Assembly (NCBI GenBank): GCA_965224755.1
Contig: OZ245061.1
Location: 2,675,247-2,739,246 of the forward strand
Source: Hellea sp965224755
GTDB taxonomy: Bacteria; Pseudomonadota; Alphaproteobacteria; Caulobacterales; Maricaulaceae
Direction of reading: 5' to 3'
DNA length: 64,000 nt
Shown: positions 34,667 through 45,300 of the stretch, piece after piece
Layout: each line of letters opens with the position of its first letter
How positions within the stretch are numbered: position 1 is the stretch's first letter
Translations under genes and position numbers: made by a program
The notes under the pieces: generated by a model
Database searches by the model: none
The model's input: the letters and a program-made list of their open reading frames with translations, nothing else
What the model was told of the DNA's origin: nothing

Positions 34667-37600
34667 CTAGAACAAGAAGTCCGCGTCTGTTAGGGCTGTG
34701 GCGTCAAAGCCGATAAGCTCGATACTGCGGTTGGTCCAAGTAATCAGGCTGTCAGCGCCGTCAAAGGTGATCGTCAGGTCGCTAAATTGCGTCGGGCCTG
34801 ATTGGAACTGGATAATATCAAGCCCGTCCTCAAAGCCAAAGATACGGTCCGTGCCGCTATTCGCGCCAAAGACAAAAGTATCAGACCCCGCCCCGCCAAA
34901 CAAATCATCATCGCCTCGCCCGCCGGTCAAGCGGTCATCACCGTCCCCGCCAAAGAGACGGTCATCGCCGTCCGCGCCGATAAGCTGGTCATCATCGCCC
35001 AGACCCTGAAGATCATTATCTCCCGCATCCCCGATCAGGATATCATCATAGATTGTGCCAAAGATATTCTCGATAGAACTATAGGTATCTCCCGCAGCCT
35101 CGCCCGTATTCAGCGCAGGATTAATCAAATTCACCGTAACCCCCGAACTCGCCGTTGTATAAGACGCCCGGTCAATCCCCGCCCCGCCGTCGAGATGATC
35201 CGCCCCCAAACCGCCAAAGAGCTGGTCATTACCGTCCCCGCCATTGAGAATATCATCGCCGATACCGCCGCGGATAATATCATTGCCCGCCAAGCCGTTA
35301 ACCGTGTCATTATCAATGCCAAAACTGACATTATCATTGCCCGCTGTCAGGTTGGTCGTGACATTATTGCCAGAGGGGTTCGGAAGTGGTGTCAGGAAGA
35401 CAAAATCCGCCGCCGTTAAAGTCCCGGTAAAGCCGATAAGCGAGGTCACCCCGTTAAAGTGGGTAATCACCGTATCGCCGCTGGCGTTAATCGTAATCGA
35501 CAGATCCGAGAAGCTGCCCGGCCCGCCGCCAAATTCGATAATGTCAATGCCCTGCTCATAGGTAAAGATCCGGTCCTTACCCGCGCCGACGCGGATGACA
35601 AAGGTATCAATCCCGGCATTGCCGTGCAGATCATCATTGCCCCGGCCTCCGTCCAAGCGGTCATTGCCGTCGCCGCCAAACAGCCGGTCCCGGCCATTGC
35701 GCCCGATCAGCTGGTCATTGCCCGCAAGGCCTACCAAATCCACGCCGCTGTGATCGGCCGATAATATATCATTATGTATCGAGCCATAAAGCGCCTCGAT
35801 AGAGCTATAGCTATCCCCCGCAGCCTCGCCTGTATTGGTCGCGCTATTAAACAGATCGGCCCGCAAACCCGCCGCTGCCTGGCTGTAAAAAGCCCGGTCA
35901 TGGCCCGCTCCGCCGTCCAGAACATCTGCCCCGAGCCCGCCATATAAATCATCATTACCATCATCGCCAAAGAGCTGGTCATCCCCCGCCCCGCCAAACA
36001 AATCATCAAGGCCGAGACCGCCTTCAAGTCGGTTAATCGCGCCATCGCCAATAATGTGATCATTGCCTTGAGAGCCAATGATATTTTCCATGTTTTGCCA
36101 AGCTTGGTTGACAAAGCTGCCATCGGCAGACGTATATCCGTTAAGCACATCAAGCCTGAGATCAAATCCAAAAACCAACGAAAAATCAACGGTGTCAGAG
36201 TCTGCGTCGCCGTCAAGAATGTCCATACCCCAACCTAAATCAAAAACAAAACGGTCATCACCCGCTCCGCCGTTTATGGTGTCGTTGCCGGTCCCGCCTG
36301 TAAGCACGTCATCTCCGTTGCCGCCATTGAGGGTGTCTAGGCCGCCGCCGCCTGTAAGAACGTCATCTCCGTCGCCGCCATTGAGGGTGTCACTGCCGCT
36401 GCTGCCATCAAATGTGTCAGCGCCCGTGCCGCCGGTCATGATATTATCGCCGCCTGTGCCAGTCACATTATTGGTGCCATTACCCAAGATGATATTTTCG
36501 AAATTGATAAAACTTTCACCCCCAAAATTGGTAACGCCTGTAACCATATTTATGGTATAAGTTCCATCCCAGCTCGTGACATCAAGCGTATCGGTTCCGG
36601 CCCCGCCATCGAGTATTTCTGAAACTGCTGTGAGTCCTGCAACGATGGTATCATCCCCGTCGCCGCCATTATAAGTGCCGTCACCAGAGGAAATCAGGGT
36701 ATCATCCCCGGTTCCGCCGGTAATGGTTTCAAAATTGGCGAAGAAGTCATCCGCCGCCCCGCCTGCGGCATCATAACGAATTTCTCCGGTAGTGGCATCG
36801 ACAAAAACAGCCGCAATCCCGTCGAAGGTTAACGAATCATTGCCGTCGCCGCCATCAAATGTTTCCACACCAAATCCCGGTGCCGTTGTTACAGACAGCG
36901 TGTCATCACCATCCCAGAGGAAAATATCACCGTCCGAGCCGCCTTCCTGCCCGGCTGTCAGGACATCATCACCAATTGTGCCGATCCAGTCATCAGCATC
37001 ATTCTGGGTGGCATTATCGCGCGTATCCCAGATTTCCATAACGATATCGCCGGAATTAGGCAGACCATTTTGATAGACGACAAAAATCCGGCCATCCTGA
37101 GTCAGAGTGATATCGGGTTGCAATTCATTACCGTTAGATATGGATATTTCGCTTCCCAGTTGAGCTCCGCTGGCATCATAATGGCGCATTTTAAGATCAA
37201 ATTCACCGCTTTCATTGTCATCGACGAGAATAACGAAACTGCCATCTGCGAGGCCGACAATACGGGGGCTGGCTTGGTTGTTTGTGAAGTTGCCAGTAGG
37301 GTCGAAGCTAAGCACACTCGAGGTTGCAATCCCGGCCGCGTCAAAAACCTGAAACAGGACGTCATCATCAACAGTGTCGGTGTTTTCCCAAGCGATGACG
37401 AAGCCGCCGCCGGACAGAGCTGCGACCGAGGGATTATGATCATCATCTGAGTCAGTAAAAGTTGAAGCAACGAAAGTTGAGCTTGTCACGGGGGTGCCAT
37501 CAGCTTGTTGAACCCTATAGCTCAAACCTTCGCCGGTTCCTGTTCGGGCCGCAACCGTAACAATATTGCCATTCGTCAAAACCGCCATATCACTGTCATT

Positions 37601-38161
37601 GGTGACGTCCCCGGTCATAACCGCCGTTTCTGCGCCAAGCGTTTCCGCTGTCAGGTCATATCTGCGCGAATAAACATCTTCGGACGAAGCGCCGTCAATT
37701 CGCGTATAGCTGATAATCGCCGTATTGCCGCTAATGACAATTTCTGGATCGGCATAATTGTTGAAGGCGGTAGAAACGTCATTCGCAACTGACTCAAAAT
37801 CAATCCGCGTCCCGGTCGAATCATAGACCTCCATACGCAAACTTGTCGCTATGGCGACGTCTTCGTAGACAACAATCCATCCGCCCGCCGGTGTGGCTGC
37901 AAGCGCGAAATCGCCTTCATCATCGATTTGACCAGCGGTATTGAGACGGAACTCGCTGCCTATGGGCACGCCAAATTCATCAAATAGCTGGCCGATAATA
38001 TCCGTGCCATTGGGAGAACCTACGCCGGTATCATCATTGGAAACCCAGGCGACAAGGATGCGGCCATCGGTAAGCTGCGTAACTTGCGGGGCATTTTGTG
38101 TCCCGGCTGTTGTTGCATTAACGACAAGCGCGTCTAACCATTGTTCGGGTGTATTAGGCAT
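34667..38161 (-). CDS. Large RTX (hemolysin-type calcium-binding repeat) protein
   Basis: 1164 residues from ATG 38161 (GGAGAG 6 nt upstream). Residues 1 to about 390 hold repeated motifs of the form TQLTDGRILVAWVSNDD and FDEFGVPIGSEFRLN. The rest carries many GGxGxDxhx calcium-binding nonapeptides (e.g. LNGGDGDDVLTGG). A module of the form FSDL-ITI...LIGF...LT-ADF-F occurs twice: before residue 1000 and at the very C-terminus, ending DADFLF as in type I secretion signals. It has no N-terminal signal peptide. Probably exported by a type I system, but none is encoded nearby. The role could be surface, adhesive or enzymatic; no catalytic domain is seen. Confidence 0.87.
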   Translation of the reverse strand: MPNTPEQWLDALVVNATTAGTQNAPQVTQLTDGRILVAWVSNDDTGVGSPNGTDIIGQLFDEFGVPIGSEFRLNTAGQIDDEGDFALAATPAGGWIVVYEDVAIATSLRMEVYDSTGTRIDFESVANDVSTAFNNYADPEIVISGNTAIISYTRIDGASSEDVYSRRYDLTAETLGAETAVMTGDVTNDSDMAVLTNGNIVTVAARTGTGEGLSYRVQQADGTPVTSSTFVASTFTDSDDDHNPSVAALSGGGFVIAWENTDTVDDDVLFQVFDAAGIATSSVLSFDPTGNFTNNQASPRIVGLADGSFVILVDDNESGEFDLKMRHYDASGAQLGSEISISNGNELQPDITLTQDGRIFVVYQNGLPNSGDIVMEIWDTRDNATQNDADDWIGTIGDDVLTAGQEGGSDGDIFLWDGDDTLSVTTAPGFGVETFDGGDGNDSLTFDGIAAVFVDATTGEIRYDAAGGAADDFFANFETITGGTGDDTLISSGDGTYNGGDGDDTIVAGLTAVSEILDGGAGTDTLDVTSWDGTYTINMVTGVTNFGGESFINFENIILGNGTNNVTGTGGDNIMTGGTGADTFDGSSGSDTLNGGDGDDVLTGGGGLDTLNGGNGDDVLTGGTGNDTINGGAGDDRFVFDLGWGMDILDGDADSDTVDFSLVFGFDLRLDVLNGYTSADGSFVNQAWQNMENIIGSQGNDHIIGDGAINRLEGGLGLDDLFGGAGDDQLFGDDGNDDLYGGLGADVLDGGAGHDRAFYSQAAAGLRADLFNSATNTGEAAGDSYSSIEALYGSIHNDILSADHSGVDLVGLAGNDQLIGRNGRDRLFGGDGNDRLDGGRGNDDLHGNAGIDTFVIRVGAGKDRIFTYEQGIDIIEFGGGPGSFSDLSITINASGDTVITHFNGVTSLIGFTGTLTAADFVFLTPLPNPSGNNVTTNLTAGNDNVSFGIDNDTVNGLAGNDIIRGGIGDDILNGGDGNDQLFGGLGADHLDGGAGIDRASYTTASSGVTVNLINPALNTGEAAGDTYSSIENIFGTIYDDILIGDAGDNDLQGLGDDDQLIGADGDDRLFGGDGDDRLTGGRGDDDLFGGAGSDTFVFGANSGTDRIFGFEDGLDIIQFQSGPTQFSDLTITFDGADSLITWTNRSIELIGFDATALTDADFLF

Positions 38162-38464
38162 AGGTCTCTCCACACAATGGCAAAAACCGGGAGAGCCCCG
38201 CAGTGATTGCCCCAGTCCGCGCATAGGCACGAACCACTAGAAATGCAGATCAGATGACGCCCCTATGTTATGCTTTGATATGCGCCCAACACAGGTGAAG
38301 GATATCCACATTCCTTTCACAAAGCCGCATTTAGCAAATTAAATATTTTGGCGCAAGGTATTTTATTTGAACTCTTAAACAAGGCCTCGTAAAGACCCGC
38401 GCCAATACTTTTAAAACCCCCTTCTCCTATTGCCCCTCCCGCTCTTATCGGGCAAAACCCTGTT
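38162..38464. other. 303-bp divergent intergenic region between the RTX gene and accD
   Basis: Must hold promoters for both directions. I see an AT-rich stretch around 38328-38376, and an imperfect inverted repeat with GTGAAGGA at 38295-38302 and TCCTTTCAC at 38312-38320 (one bulged base). I found no convincing short ORF, tRNA or riboswitch. Confidence 0.4.
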
Positions 38465-39337
38465 ATGAATTGGCTTTCCAAACTCACCCCGCCCGGGGTC
38501 AAAGATATTTTCTCCAAAAAAGATTCTCCGGATAATCTTTGGCTGAAATGTCCGAAGTCGGGCGAGATGGTATTTTCGGCGGATTTGCCGGGGTTGCTCC
38601 ATGTCACCCCCGCCGGACATCACCTGCGCATTGGGCCGGAAATGCGCATGGATTATACCTTTGATGAGGCCGCCTATAGCGCGGTGGATATTCCCGATGT
38701 CGCCAAAGACCCGCTGAAATTCAAGGACGACCAGAAATATACTGACCGCCTGAAAAAAGCGCGGGCCAAGACCGGAAATCAGGACGCGATGAGTATCGGG
38801 GTCGGTAAAATCCACGGCATTGGCGCCGTTGTGCTGGCGCAAAATTTTGCCTTTATGGGCGGCTCTCTCGGCATGGCGGCAGGGGAAGGATTTATCCAAG
38901 CCGCCGAATATGCCGTAGCGCATAAAATGCCGCTCATCGTCTTCACTTCCGCCGGCGGCGCGCGGATGCAAGAGGGGGCATTGTCCCTGATGCAGCTCCC
39001 GCGCACGACCATTGCCGTGCAAGAACTGCGCGAGGCGGGACTGCCTTATATTGTCGTGCTTTGCGATCCGACGACGGGCGGCGTGACCGCAAGTTATGCC
39101 ATGCTCGGCGATATTCATCTGGCCGAACCGGGCGCGCTGATCTGTTTTGCCGGGCCGCGCGTGATTGAAGAAACCATCCGCGAAAAACTGCCCGAAGGGT
39201 TTCAGCGCGCGGAATTTCTCGAAGAAAAAGGCATGATCGACCGCGTGGTTCCCCGCAAGGAGATACGCGAAACGCTGGCAAAGCTGCTATCGGTTTTGAT
39301 GAAGACTGAGCATGAAAATCTCTATGAAGATGCCTAA
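38465..39337 (+). CDS. accD: Acetyl-CoA carboxylase carboxyltransferase beta subunit
   Basis: 290 residues. The carboxyltransferase fold is clear: GIGAVVLAQNFAFMGGSLGM, FTSAGGARMQEGALSLMQ, PTTGGVTASYAMLGDIHLAE and AFAGPRVIE-type ICFAGPRVIEETI. With AccA it carboxylates acetyl-CoA for fatty-acid synthesis. The N-terminal zinc ribbon is degenerate: only C28 remains (LWLKCPKSGEMVF), and the second pair reads VTPAG where E. coli has VCPKC. That loss is familiar among alphaproteobacterial AccD. The stop overlaps the folC start (TAATG). Confidence 0.95.
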   Translation: MNWLSKLTPPGVKDIFSKKDSPDNLWLKCPKSGEMVFSADLPGLLHVTPAGHHLRIGPEMRMDYTFDEAAYSAVDIPDVAKDPLKFKDDQKYTDRLKKARAKTGNQDAMSIGVGKIHGIGAVVLAQNFAFMGGSLGMAAGEGFIQAAEYAVAHKMPLIVFTSAGGARMQEGALSLMQLPRTTIAVQELREAGLPYIVVLCDPTTGGVTASYAMLGDIHLAEPGALICFAGPRVIEETIREKLPEGFQRAEFLEEKGMIDRVVPRKEIRETLAKLLSVLMKTEHENLYEDA

Positions 39338-40626
39338 TGGCTGAAACTGTTGAGCAAGCGCTCGCAACCCTGCAAGCGCTACACCCTAAGAAAATAGACC
39401 TCGGATTGGGCCGTATTGAGCGGGCTTTGAAAGCGCTCGGCAACCCGCAGGATAAGCTACCGCCGACTATTCATATAGCCGGCACCAATGGCAAAGGCTC
39501 AACGGCCGCTTATTTACGGGCTTTCACCGAAGCGGCAGGGCTGACTGCCCATATCTATACCTCTCCGCATCTGGTGCATTTTCGCGAACGTATTGTCGTC
39601 GCCTCCGAAGAGATTACGGATGATAATTTGGTCGATGTGCTGACCCGTGTGCGGGGGGCCAATGCAGGCGAGCCGCTCTCCTTCTTTGAAGCCACAACCG
39701 CCGCCGCCTTTCTCGCCTTCTCCGAAACCCAAGCAGATATCTGCATTATCGAAGTCGGGCTTGGCGGGCGCTATGACGCGACCAATGTGATGACGCCTGC
39801 CTGCTGCGGCATCACCCCGATTGATTATGACCATGCCGAATTTTTGGGGCGCGACCTCGCCGGAATTGCCCGCGAAAAAGCCGGCATCATGAAAGCCCAT
39901 TGCCCCGTTATTATCGGGCCGCAGACGGATCTCGTGCGGGCCGTGCTCGACGCCGAAGCCAATAAAACGAGAGCCCCCGCCAAATTCTGGGATGAGCATT
40001 TCCGCGCTTACCGCCAACACGGGCGACTTGTCTATGAGGATGACGGACAGCTTCTCGACCTCCCCCTCCCCGCGCTAATCGGCGATCATCAGGTGATGAA
40101 TGCGGGCACAGCCATCGCCATTGCGAGAGAAATGCAACTCCCTGAAGAAGCGATTGAAAAAGGGCTGCAAAGCGTGATCTGGCCCGCGCGGATGCAAAAT
40201 CTTACATCCGGCCCGCTTGCCGGTAAGGTGACCAAAAGCGGCGGCGAATTATGGCTCGACGGCGGACACAACCCCCATGCCGCCCGCGCCGTGGCCAGCG
40301 CCGCCGCCGAACTGGAAGCCAAATCCCCGAAGCCGCTCATTCTGGTCATGGGTATTCTCGCCAATAAAGATATAGGCGGATTTCTCGATGCTTTTGAGAG
40401 CCTCGCCAGCGCCGTTATCGGCGTGACCATTCCAGGACATGCCTCACTCGCGCCGGAAACTTTAATTGAGATCGCAAAAAGCCGCGGCCTTGAAGGGCAA
40501 GTCGCTGAGACCATAAGCGCCGCCATAGACCTTGCGTTACAGAGCGCTCAAGGCGCAAGCGCCCCTGCGCCGCGCATCCTGATCTGCGGCTCGCTCTATC
40601 TCGCAGGCGAGGTTCTAAAAATATAG
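39337..40626 (+). CDS. folC: Bifunctional folylpolyglutamate/dihydrofolate synthase
   Basis: 429 residues. P-loop IAGTNGKGSTAAYLRA, folate-ligase signatures YTSPHLVHFRERIVV and IEVGLGGRYDATNV, the lysine region GIAREKAGIMK, and the C-terminal Mur-ligase-like domain with LWLDGGHNPHAA. It adds glutamates to folates and may also make dihydrofolate. The accD-folC pairing is widely conserved and is translationally coupled here. Confidence 0.95.
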   Translation: MAETVEQALATLQALHPKKIDLGLGRIERALKALGNPQDKLPPTIHIAGTNGKGSTAAYLRAFTEAAGLTAHIYTSPHLVHFRERIVVASEEITDDNLVDVLTRVRGANAGEPLSFFEATTAAAFLAFSETQADICIIEVGLGGRYDATNVMTPACCGITPIDYDHAEFLGRDLAGIAREKAGIMKAHCPVIIGPQTDLVRAVLDAEANKTRAPAKFWDEHFRAYRQHGRLVYEDDGQLLDLPLPALIGDHQVMNAGTAIAIAREMQLPEEAIEKGLQSVIWPARMQNLTSGPLAGKVTKSGGELWLDGGHNPHAARAVASAAAELEAKSPKPLILVMGILANKDIGGFLDAFESLASAVIGVTIPGHASLAPETLIEIAKSRGLEGQVAETISAAIDLALQSAQGASAPAPRILICGSLYLAGEVLKI

Positions 40627-40705
40627 CAAGAGTTGTAATTTTTTGTAACCTTATCTGAATTGCGCAAGGACTCCCTTACGCTACCCCAACTCTATTGGAG
40701 GCTGT

Positions 40706-41362
40706 ATGAAACATTTTACCCTGCTTATTTTTATGGGAGTCTACTTAACCGGCTGTGCTACGGTTTCGCGCGGCACGAAGGATAAAATGGTGATTGATAC
40801 CGAGCCAACCGGCGCCGCCATCATGACGGATAAAGAACTTCCAAAAAGCAAGGCTGCCCGCAAAAAAAAACCGGCTCTGGAAGCTAAATACTATGGCTGC
40901 CCCGCTACGCCGTGCGAATTTAAAATCCCTCGGCGGTCTGAGTTTATTATGACCATATCTAGGGCAGGATATGAAGACGTTGAAATTGGTGTGGATTACG
41001 GCCTGCATAAAGAAAGCCTGAATGCAAATCTGGCAGGATCAGCCGCGACTGGCCTTGGCCTAGGCCTTGCGGCAGGCGCCTTTGTGGCTGGTCTTGCAGG
41101 CACGGGCGGGATTGCTGTAAGTGCTGCGGCGGCCTCTGCTGGTATCGCAACTCTAGGCATTGGGGCGGTTTCAATTGGCGTTGACGCCGCGACAGGGGCC
41201 ATGATGAATGTACGGCCCAATCCTGTCTTTATAACATTACCACCCAAAGGCACAGAATTTACGCCTCATCCGGGCGCAATCGCTCTACGAGAAAAGCGCC
41301 AATTAAAGGCTGAAAAGATGCGCAAAAAATCAGCTCCGGCCCAAAGCAAGACACGACCTTAA
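40706..41362 (+). CDS. Lipoprotein with PEGA-like domain (first of a tandem pair)
   Basis: 218 residues. Lipobox YLTGCATVSRG (Cys17), then a PEGA-like beta segment MVIDTEPTGAAIMTDKELP and the conserved TPCEFKIPRR. A glycine/alanine-rich hydrophobic stretch (about 110-165) could insert in a membrane. The C-terminal tail is basic. GGAGG precedes the ATG. It shares its layout with the next gene. Function unknown; annotations of this family in databases are unreliable. Confidence 0.72.
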   Translation: MKHFTLLIFMGVYLTGCATVSRGTKDKMVIDTEPTGAAIMTDKELPKSKAARKKKPALEAKYYGCPATPCEFKIPRRSEFIMTISRAGYEDVEIGVDYGLHKESLNANLAGSAATGLGLGLAAGAFVAGLAGTGGIAVSAAAASAGIATLGIGAVSIGVDAATGAMMNVRPNPVFITLPPKGTEFTPHPGAIALREKRQLKAEKMRKKSAPAQSKTRP

Positions 41363-41364
41363 GA

Positions 41365-41967
41365 ATGACCCACCGATATGCTCATCTACTATGCCTTCTT
41401 GGCTTAGCTTGTCTTCAAACGGCTTGCGCCACCGTTGTCCGCGGCACAACAGAGCCCTTCATGGTCGCAACTGAGCCGCCGGGTGCCGTAGTGACAACAA
41501 CGCTTGAGACAAAAGAAAGCCGCAAAGCTCGGAAATCAAACCCCGATCTTAAAGCCAAGACTTATGGCTGTTCTCCGACTCCATGCGAGATTGAGCTGCC
41601 CCGGCGGTCAAAATTTATCGCCAAGATTGAGAAACCCGGTTTTGAACCGGTGCGCGCAACCATATTGTCCAAAGCCGGGAAAAAAGGGAAAGTAGCAGGT
41701 TCGGCAGCGCCGGCTGCAGTCACAATTATCGCAGGATCCGAAATCGCCGCCGCTTCGACAGCTACAAGCTTTTTTCTCTTAGAAGCCTATACCATAGCAG
41801 GAGCAACAACAGGCGCGGTTATGATTGGAGTGCCTCTGGGGTTTGCAGATGCCGTATCCGGAGCGATGCTGGATCTATACCCCAACCCTATCGGCGTAAA
41901 ACTCACCCCGAAATCTGGCGCGGTCGATAAAGACAAAATAAAAACGCAGCTTACAGACTTAAAGTAG
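41365..41967 (+). CDS. Lipoprotein, paralogue of the upstream gene
   Basis: 200 residues. It shares a lipobox (LQTACATVVRGTTE), EPPGAVVTTTLETKESRKARKS-like spacing, TYGCSPTPCEIELPRRSKF and the Gly/Ala-rich hydrophobic region ending SGAMLDLYPNPIGVKL with its neighbour (MMNVRPNPVFITL there). The genes are 2 bp apart and clearly arose by tandem duplication. Function unknown; likely outer-membrane anchored. Confidence 0.72.
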   Translation: MTHRYAHLLCLLGLACLQTACATVVRGTTEPFMVATEPPGAVVTTTLETKESRKARKSNPDLKAKTYGCSPTPCEIELPRRSKFIAKIEKPGFEPVRATILSKAGKKGKVAGSAAPAAVTIIAGSEIAAASTATSFFLLEAYTIAGATTGAVMIGVPLGFADAVSGAMLDLYPNPIGVKLTPKSGAVDKDKIKTQLTDLK

Positions 41968-41997
41968 ACTAGCTTTATTTTGGACTTAATTTAAGCC

Positions 41998-42318
41998 TTA
42001 AGCGTGTTCTGCCACCCATTCGGCGAGTTTTGTTTTTGTCATTGCGCCGACTTTTGTCGCCACGACTTGGCCGTCTTTAAAAATCATCAAAGTGGGAATA
42101 CCGCGAACATGGAATTTAGCCGGCGTTTCAGGATCATCGTCAATATTGACCTTGGCAATTTTAATCTTATCGCCCATTTCTTCAGAAATTTCTTCAAGCG
42201 CCGGGCCGATTTGTTTGCAAGGCCCGCACCATTCCGCCCAAAAATCAACGAGGACGGGAGTTTCGGAACCGATGACGTCATCTTTGAAACTGGCGTCTGA
42301 AACTTTTACTGTTGCCAT
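41998..42318 (-). CDS. trxA: Thioredoxin
   Basis: 106 residues, classic thioredoxin. Redox site WAEWCGPCKQ (C31, C34), cis-proline loop VRGIPTLMIFKDG, and the buried aspartate in VLVDFWA. It reduces cytosolic disulfides. The start at MATVKV is chosen because GGAGG lies 5 nt upstream. It follows addA by about 30 bp on the same strand, an order common in alphaproteobacteria. Confidence 0.96.
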   Translation of the reverse strand: MATVKVSDASFKDDVIGSETPVLVDFWAEWCGPCKQIGPALEEISEEMGDKIKIAKVNIDDDPETPAKFHVRGIPTLMIFKDGQVVATKVGAMTKTKLAEWVAEHA

Positions 42319-42350
42319 GGCGGCCTCCATAAGGGGATATCTTGTTACTC

Positions 42351-45300
42351 TTAGGTAGGAAGAGCGGCTATGTGCGTCAAGGCCGCGTCGAGCCGTTTAT
42401 CATCCAATATCATAAGGCGCGGCCCGTCCGTCCAGAGCAGCGCGCAGATAACCTCTTTATCCGGGTAAATCTCGCGGGCGAGAGCGCGGTAAGCCGCCAT
42501 TTGCCCCCAATAGATATCGGCCACGCCGTCCTGCGTTTGCGGCGGCGGGCGGTTGGATTTATAATCGACGATAAAGGCCTTAGTATCGGTCACGCTGATA
42601 CGGTCAATCTGGGCATTGAGATAGAGATGCGGCGGAAGCGTTTTCGCCCTGCCAGCAAGCGAGATTTCGGCGCGGCTGCCCGGCGCAAAAACCTCTGCAA
42701 AATCCGGGTTATCCAGAACCGCAAAGACTTCCCCGATGATTTGACGGCGCTGCACCTCCGGGATCATCTTATATCCCGACACCATTTTGGCCGCCATGGT
42801 TTTTCGTTTGGGAGGATCAAATTCCGGCAGGATTTCAAGCAGTTTATGAATGAGATTGCCGCGCATGAAACGGGCCTCCTGCGCGCCCGCTAGAGGTGAG
42901 CGCACAGGCATGTTAGACCCCGGCGGCGCCAGCAGATAAGACGGCGTGACCCGCCTGAGCGCCGAAGTTTCGGACTTGGCAGGCCCGCAGACCCATATAG
43001 GTAATGTCGTTTCATCCCGGGTGTCACTCTCTGCGGCAGCGCGAGGCGCCTTGGCCCCGGCACCAAATGACAAGCCGTCGCCAAAAGGTGTTTCAAGGAT
43101 TTGCGGCGAAAGCCCTGCAAATGCCTCTTGCGCCTCTTGATACCAACAGTGTTTGGACATGCCGGTTTTGGACGACCCGCTATGATAGCCGCAAATGACA
43201 AGGCGCGATTCAGCGCGCGTCATAGCGACATAAAACAGGCGCAAATATTCCTCGCCCATGCGGGATTTAACCGCCTCTTTATAAGGCTCCAGCGCGGCGG
43301 GAACGGCTTTGGCATTCGGGGTTAGAGCAAAGCCAGAGTCAATAGGAATGACATCGGGGCCTTTACTCGGTGATTGCGTCGTATCGGGGAGGAAGACAAT
43401 AGGCGCTTCAAGACCTTTGGCTCCGTGCACCGTCATCACCCTCACCTGCCCTGCGCCGGAGTCCATCTCGCGTTTTAGTTCTTGTTCATCGCGTGAAAAC
43501 TCCAGCACAAAATGCTGCAAGGACGGGGAGACCTGCCTTTGATGGGCAAGCGCCCGGGCGAGGAAAGCTTCAATGGCGTCCTTGGCTTCCAGCCCGAGGC
43601 GGGCATAGAGTTTATAGGTCAGGCTGCGGCCTGTATCATCCACCATATCCAGAACACGAGCGAAAAATTCATAAGGCGCAAAACGGCGCGAATAATCGAT
43701 CATCGCCTGCAATAACTGCGCAGTGTCAGGCCGCTTTGCCTGAACCGAGGCCCAGAGGCTGATATCGCCGCGCTGCGCAGCCACATCAAATAAGGCCTTA
43801 TCATCAAAGCCTAAAAGCGGGCTTTTTAAAATTTCTGCGAGGGATAAATCATCGTCCGGCAACAGCGTGAATTTCGCTAGAGACAGCAGGTCTTTGACCG
43901 CAATAGAATCTTTGAGCTTTAAGCGGTCAGCCCCGGCAACTGGCACGCTATGGCCTTTCAGATTGCGGATAACGGCATCAAAAAAAGCATTTCGTTGGCG
44001 CACCAAAATCAAAATATCTCCCGCCTGCAGAGGCCGCGTATATCCTAATTTTCGATCAAATACGGGCTCACCTTTATCCAGCCAATCTTTGATTCTTCGC
44101 GCAATAGCTTCGGCAAGTTGTTCGCGGGAATCGGCTTTGGAGAGCGCGTCAACAGGCGTGGTATCCCAAGGCTGTTTTTCATCTCCCACTTCGGCTTTGG
44201 GTGCCAGCGGCCAGAAATCGACCTGCCCTGTATCGCTACGGTTTGCCGTATGGCTTATTAAGTCAGAGGCTGGCACATAATTTTGAACATTGAACATACG
44301 CTGCAAGGCATGGTTTTCGACAAAAACCTGATCGACAAATTTTAGAATTTCAGGCGCGGAGCGAAATGACATGCGCATCCGAATTTCGCCCGGATTATCC
44401 GCGCCGCTATAAGTTCTGGTTTTTTCGATAAACTTCTCAGGATCAGCTCCTTGAAAAGAATAGATCGATTGTTTTTCGTCCCCTACAGCGAAAAGCGTGC
44501 GCGGTTTGCGCGGGTCGCGATCAGGACTATCCTGCGTAAAACCGTCTGCCAGAGCGTCAATGATTTGCCATTGCTCAGGCGACGTATCCTGAGCTTCATC
44601 GAGCAATAAATGCTCAATGCCGCCATCGAGTTTATAGCTTATCCAATCCGAAACCTCGCTGCGGCTAAGCAGATCGCGCACGAGTAGAATCTGGTCATTA
44701 AAATCAAGCCCCCGGCGCGCCCGTTTCATTTTTTCAAAGCGGTTGGCATAGTCTTTGGCGACCGTAAAAGCGGCCTTAGTAAATTTCAGGCAGGTGGTTG
44801 ATTTTATATGCTCTACGATCCGCAAGACCCGCTCACGTTCACTTCCATGCCCGTCTTCAATATTGGAAAAAAACAGCTGCGCAAAATCGCCCGATTGTTG
44901 AGTGACGACGGTTTTTAAAGGCCCGCTTTCATTCGCTGTCAAAAACACTGCGCTATAATGCTCAAAAGCGCGGAACGGGTCTTCAATGTCGAAACTGGCG
45001 AGCATGCGCTCCGCCCGACTAACATCGCCTTTAGACGTGCTGCCCAGCATTTCCGTGGCGGCCCGGAAAATCCTGTTCTTTGGCGCGCGCTCCCAGCCTT
45101 CGGCTTTGATCTCGGCTATGGATTTGGCAGGATCATCAATATCTAAAATTTCCGCTAATAGTGCTATGCCGCCAGCGGCATTCCACTGCCTGATTTTATC
45201 CGGCGCTCCCGCCATCCAATTAAATAAAGTCTCCAGTGTCTGGTCAGCTTTTTCGGCGGTTAGGATTTGCAAGGATGTATTGAGCGCCCCTTGGGGTTCA

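Noticed and set aside
34802..36560. Several long plus-strand ORFs opposite the RTX gene
   Set aside because: They are antisense images of the GGxGxD repeat DNA, with monotonous Ile/Ala/Asp or Ser/Pro composition and no start signals.
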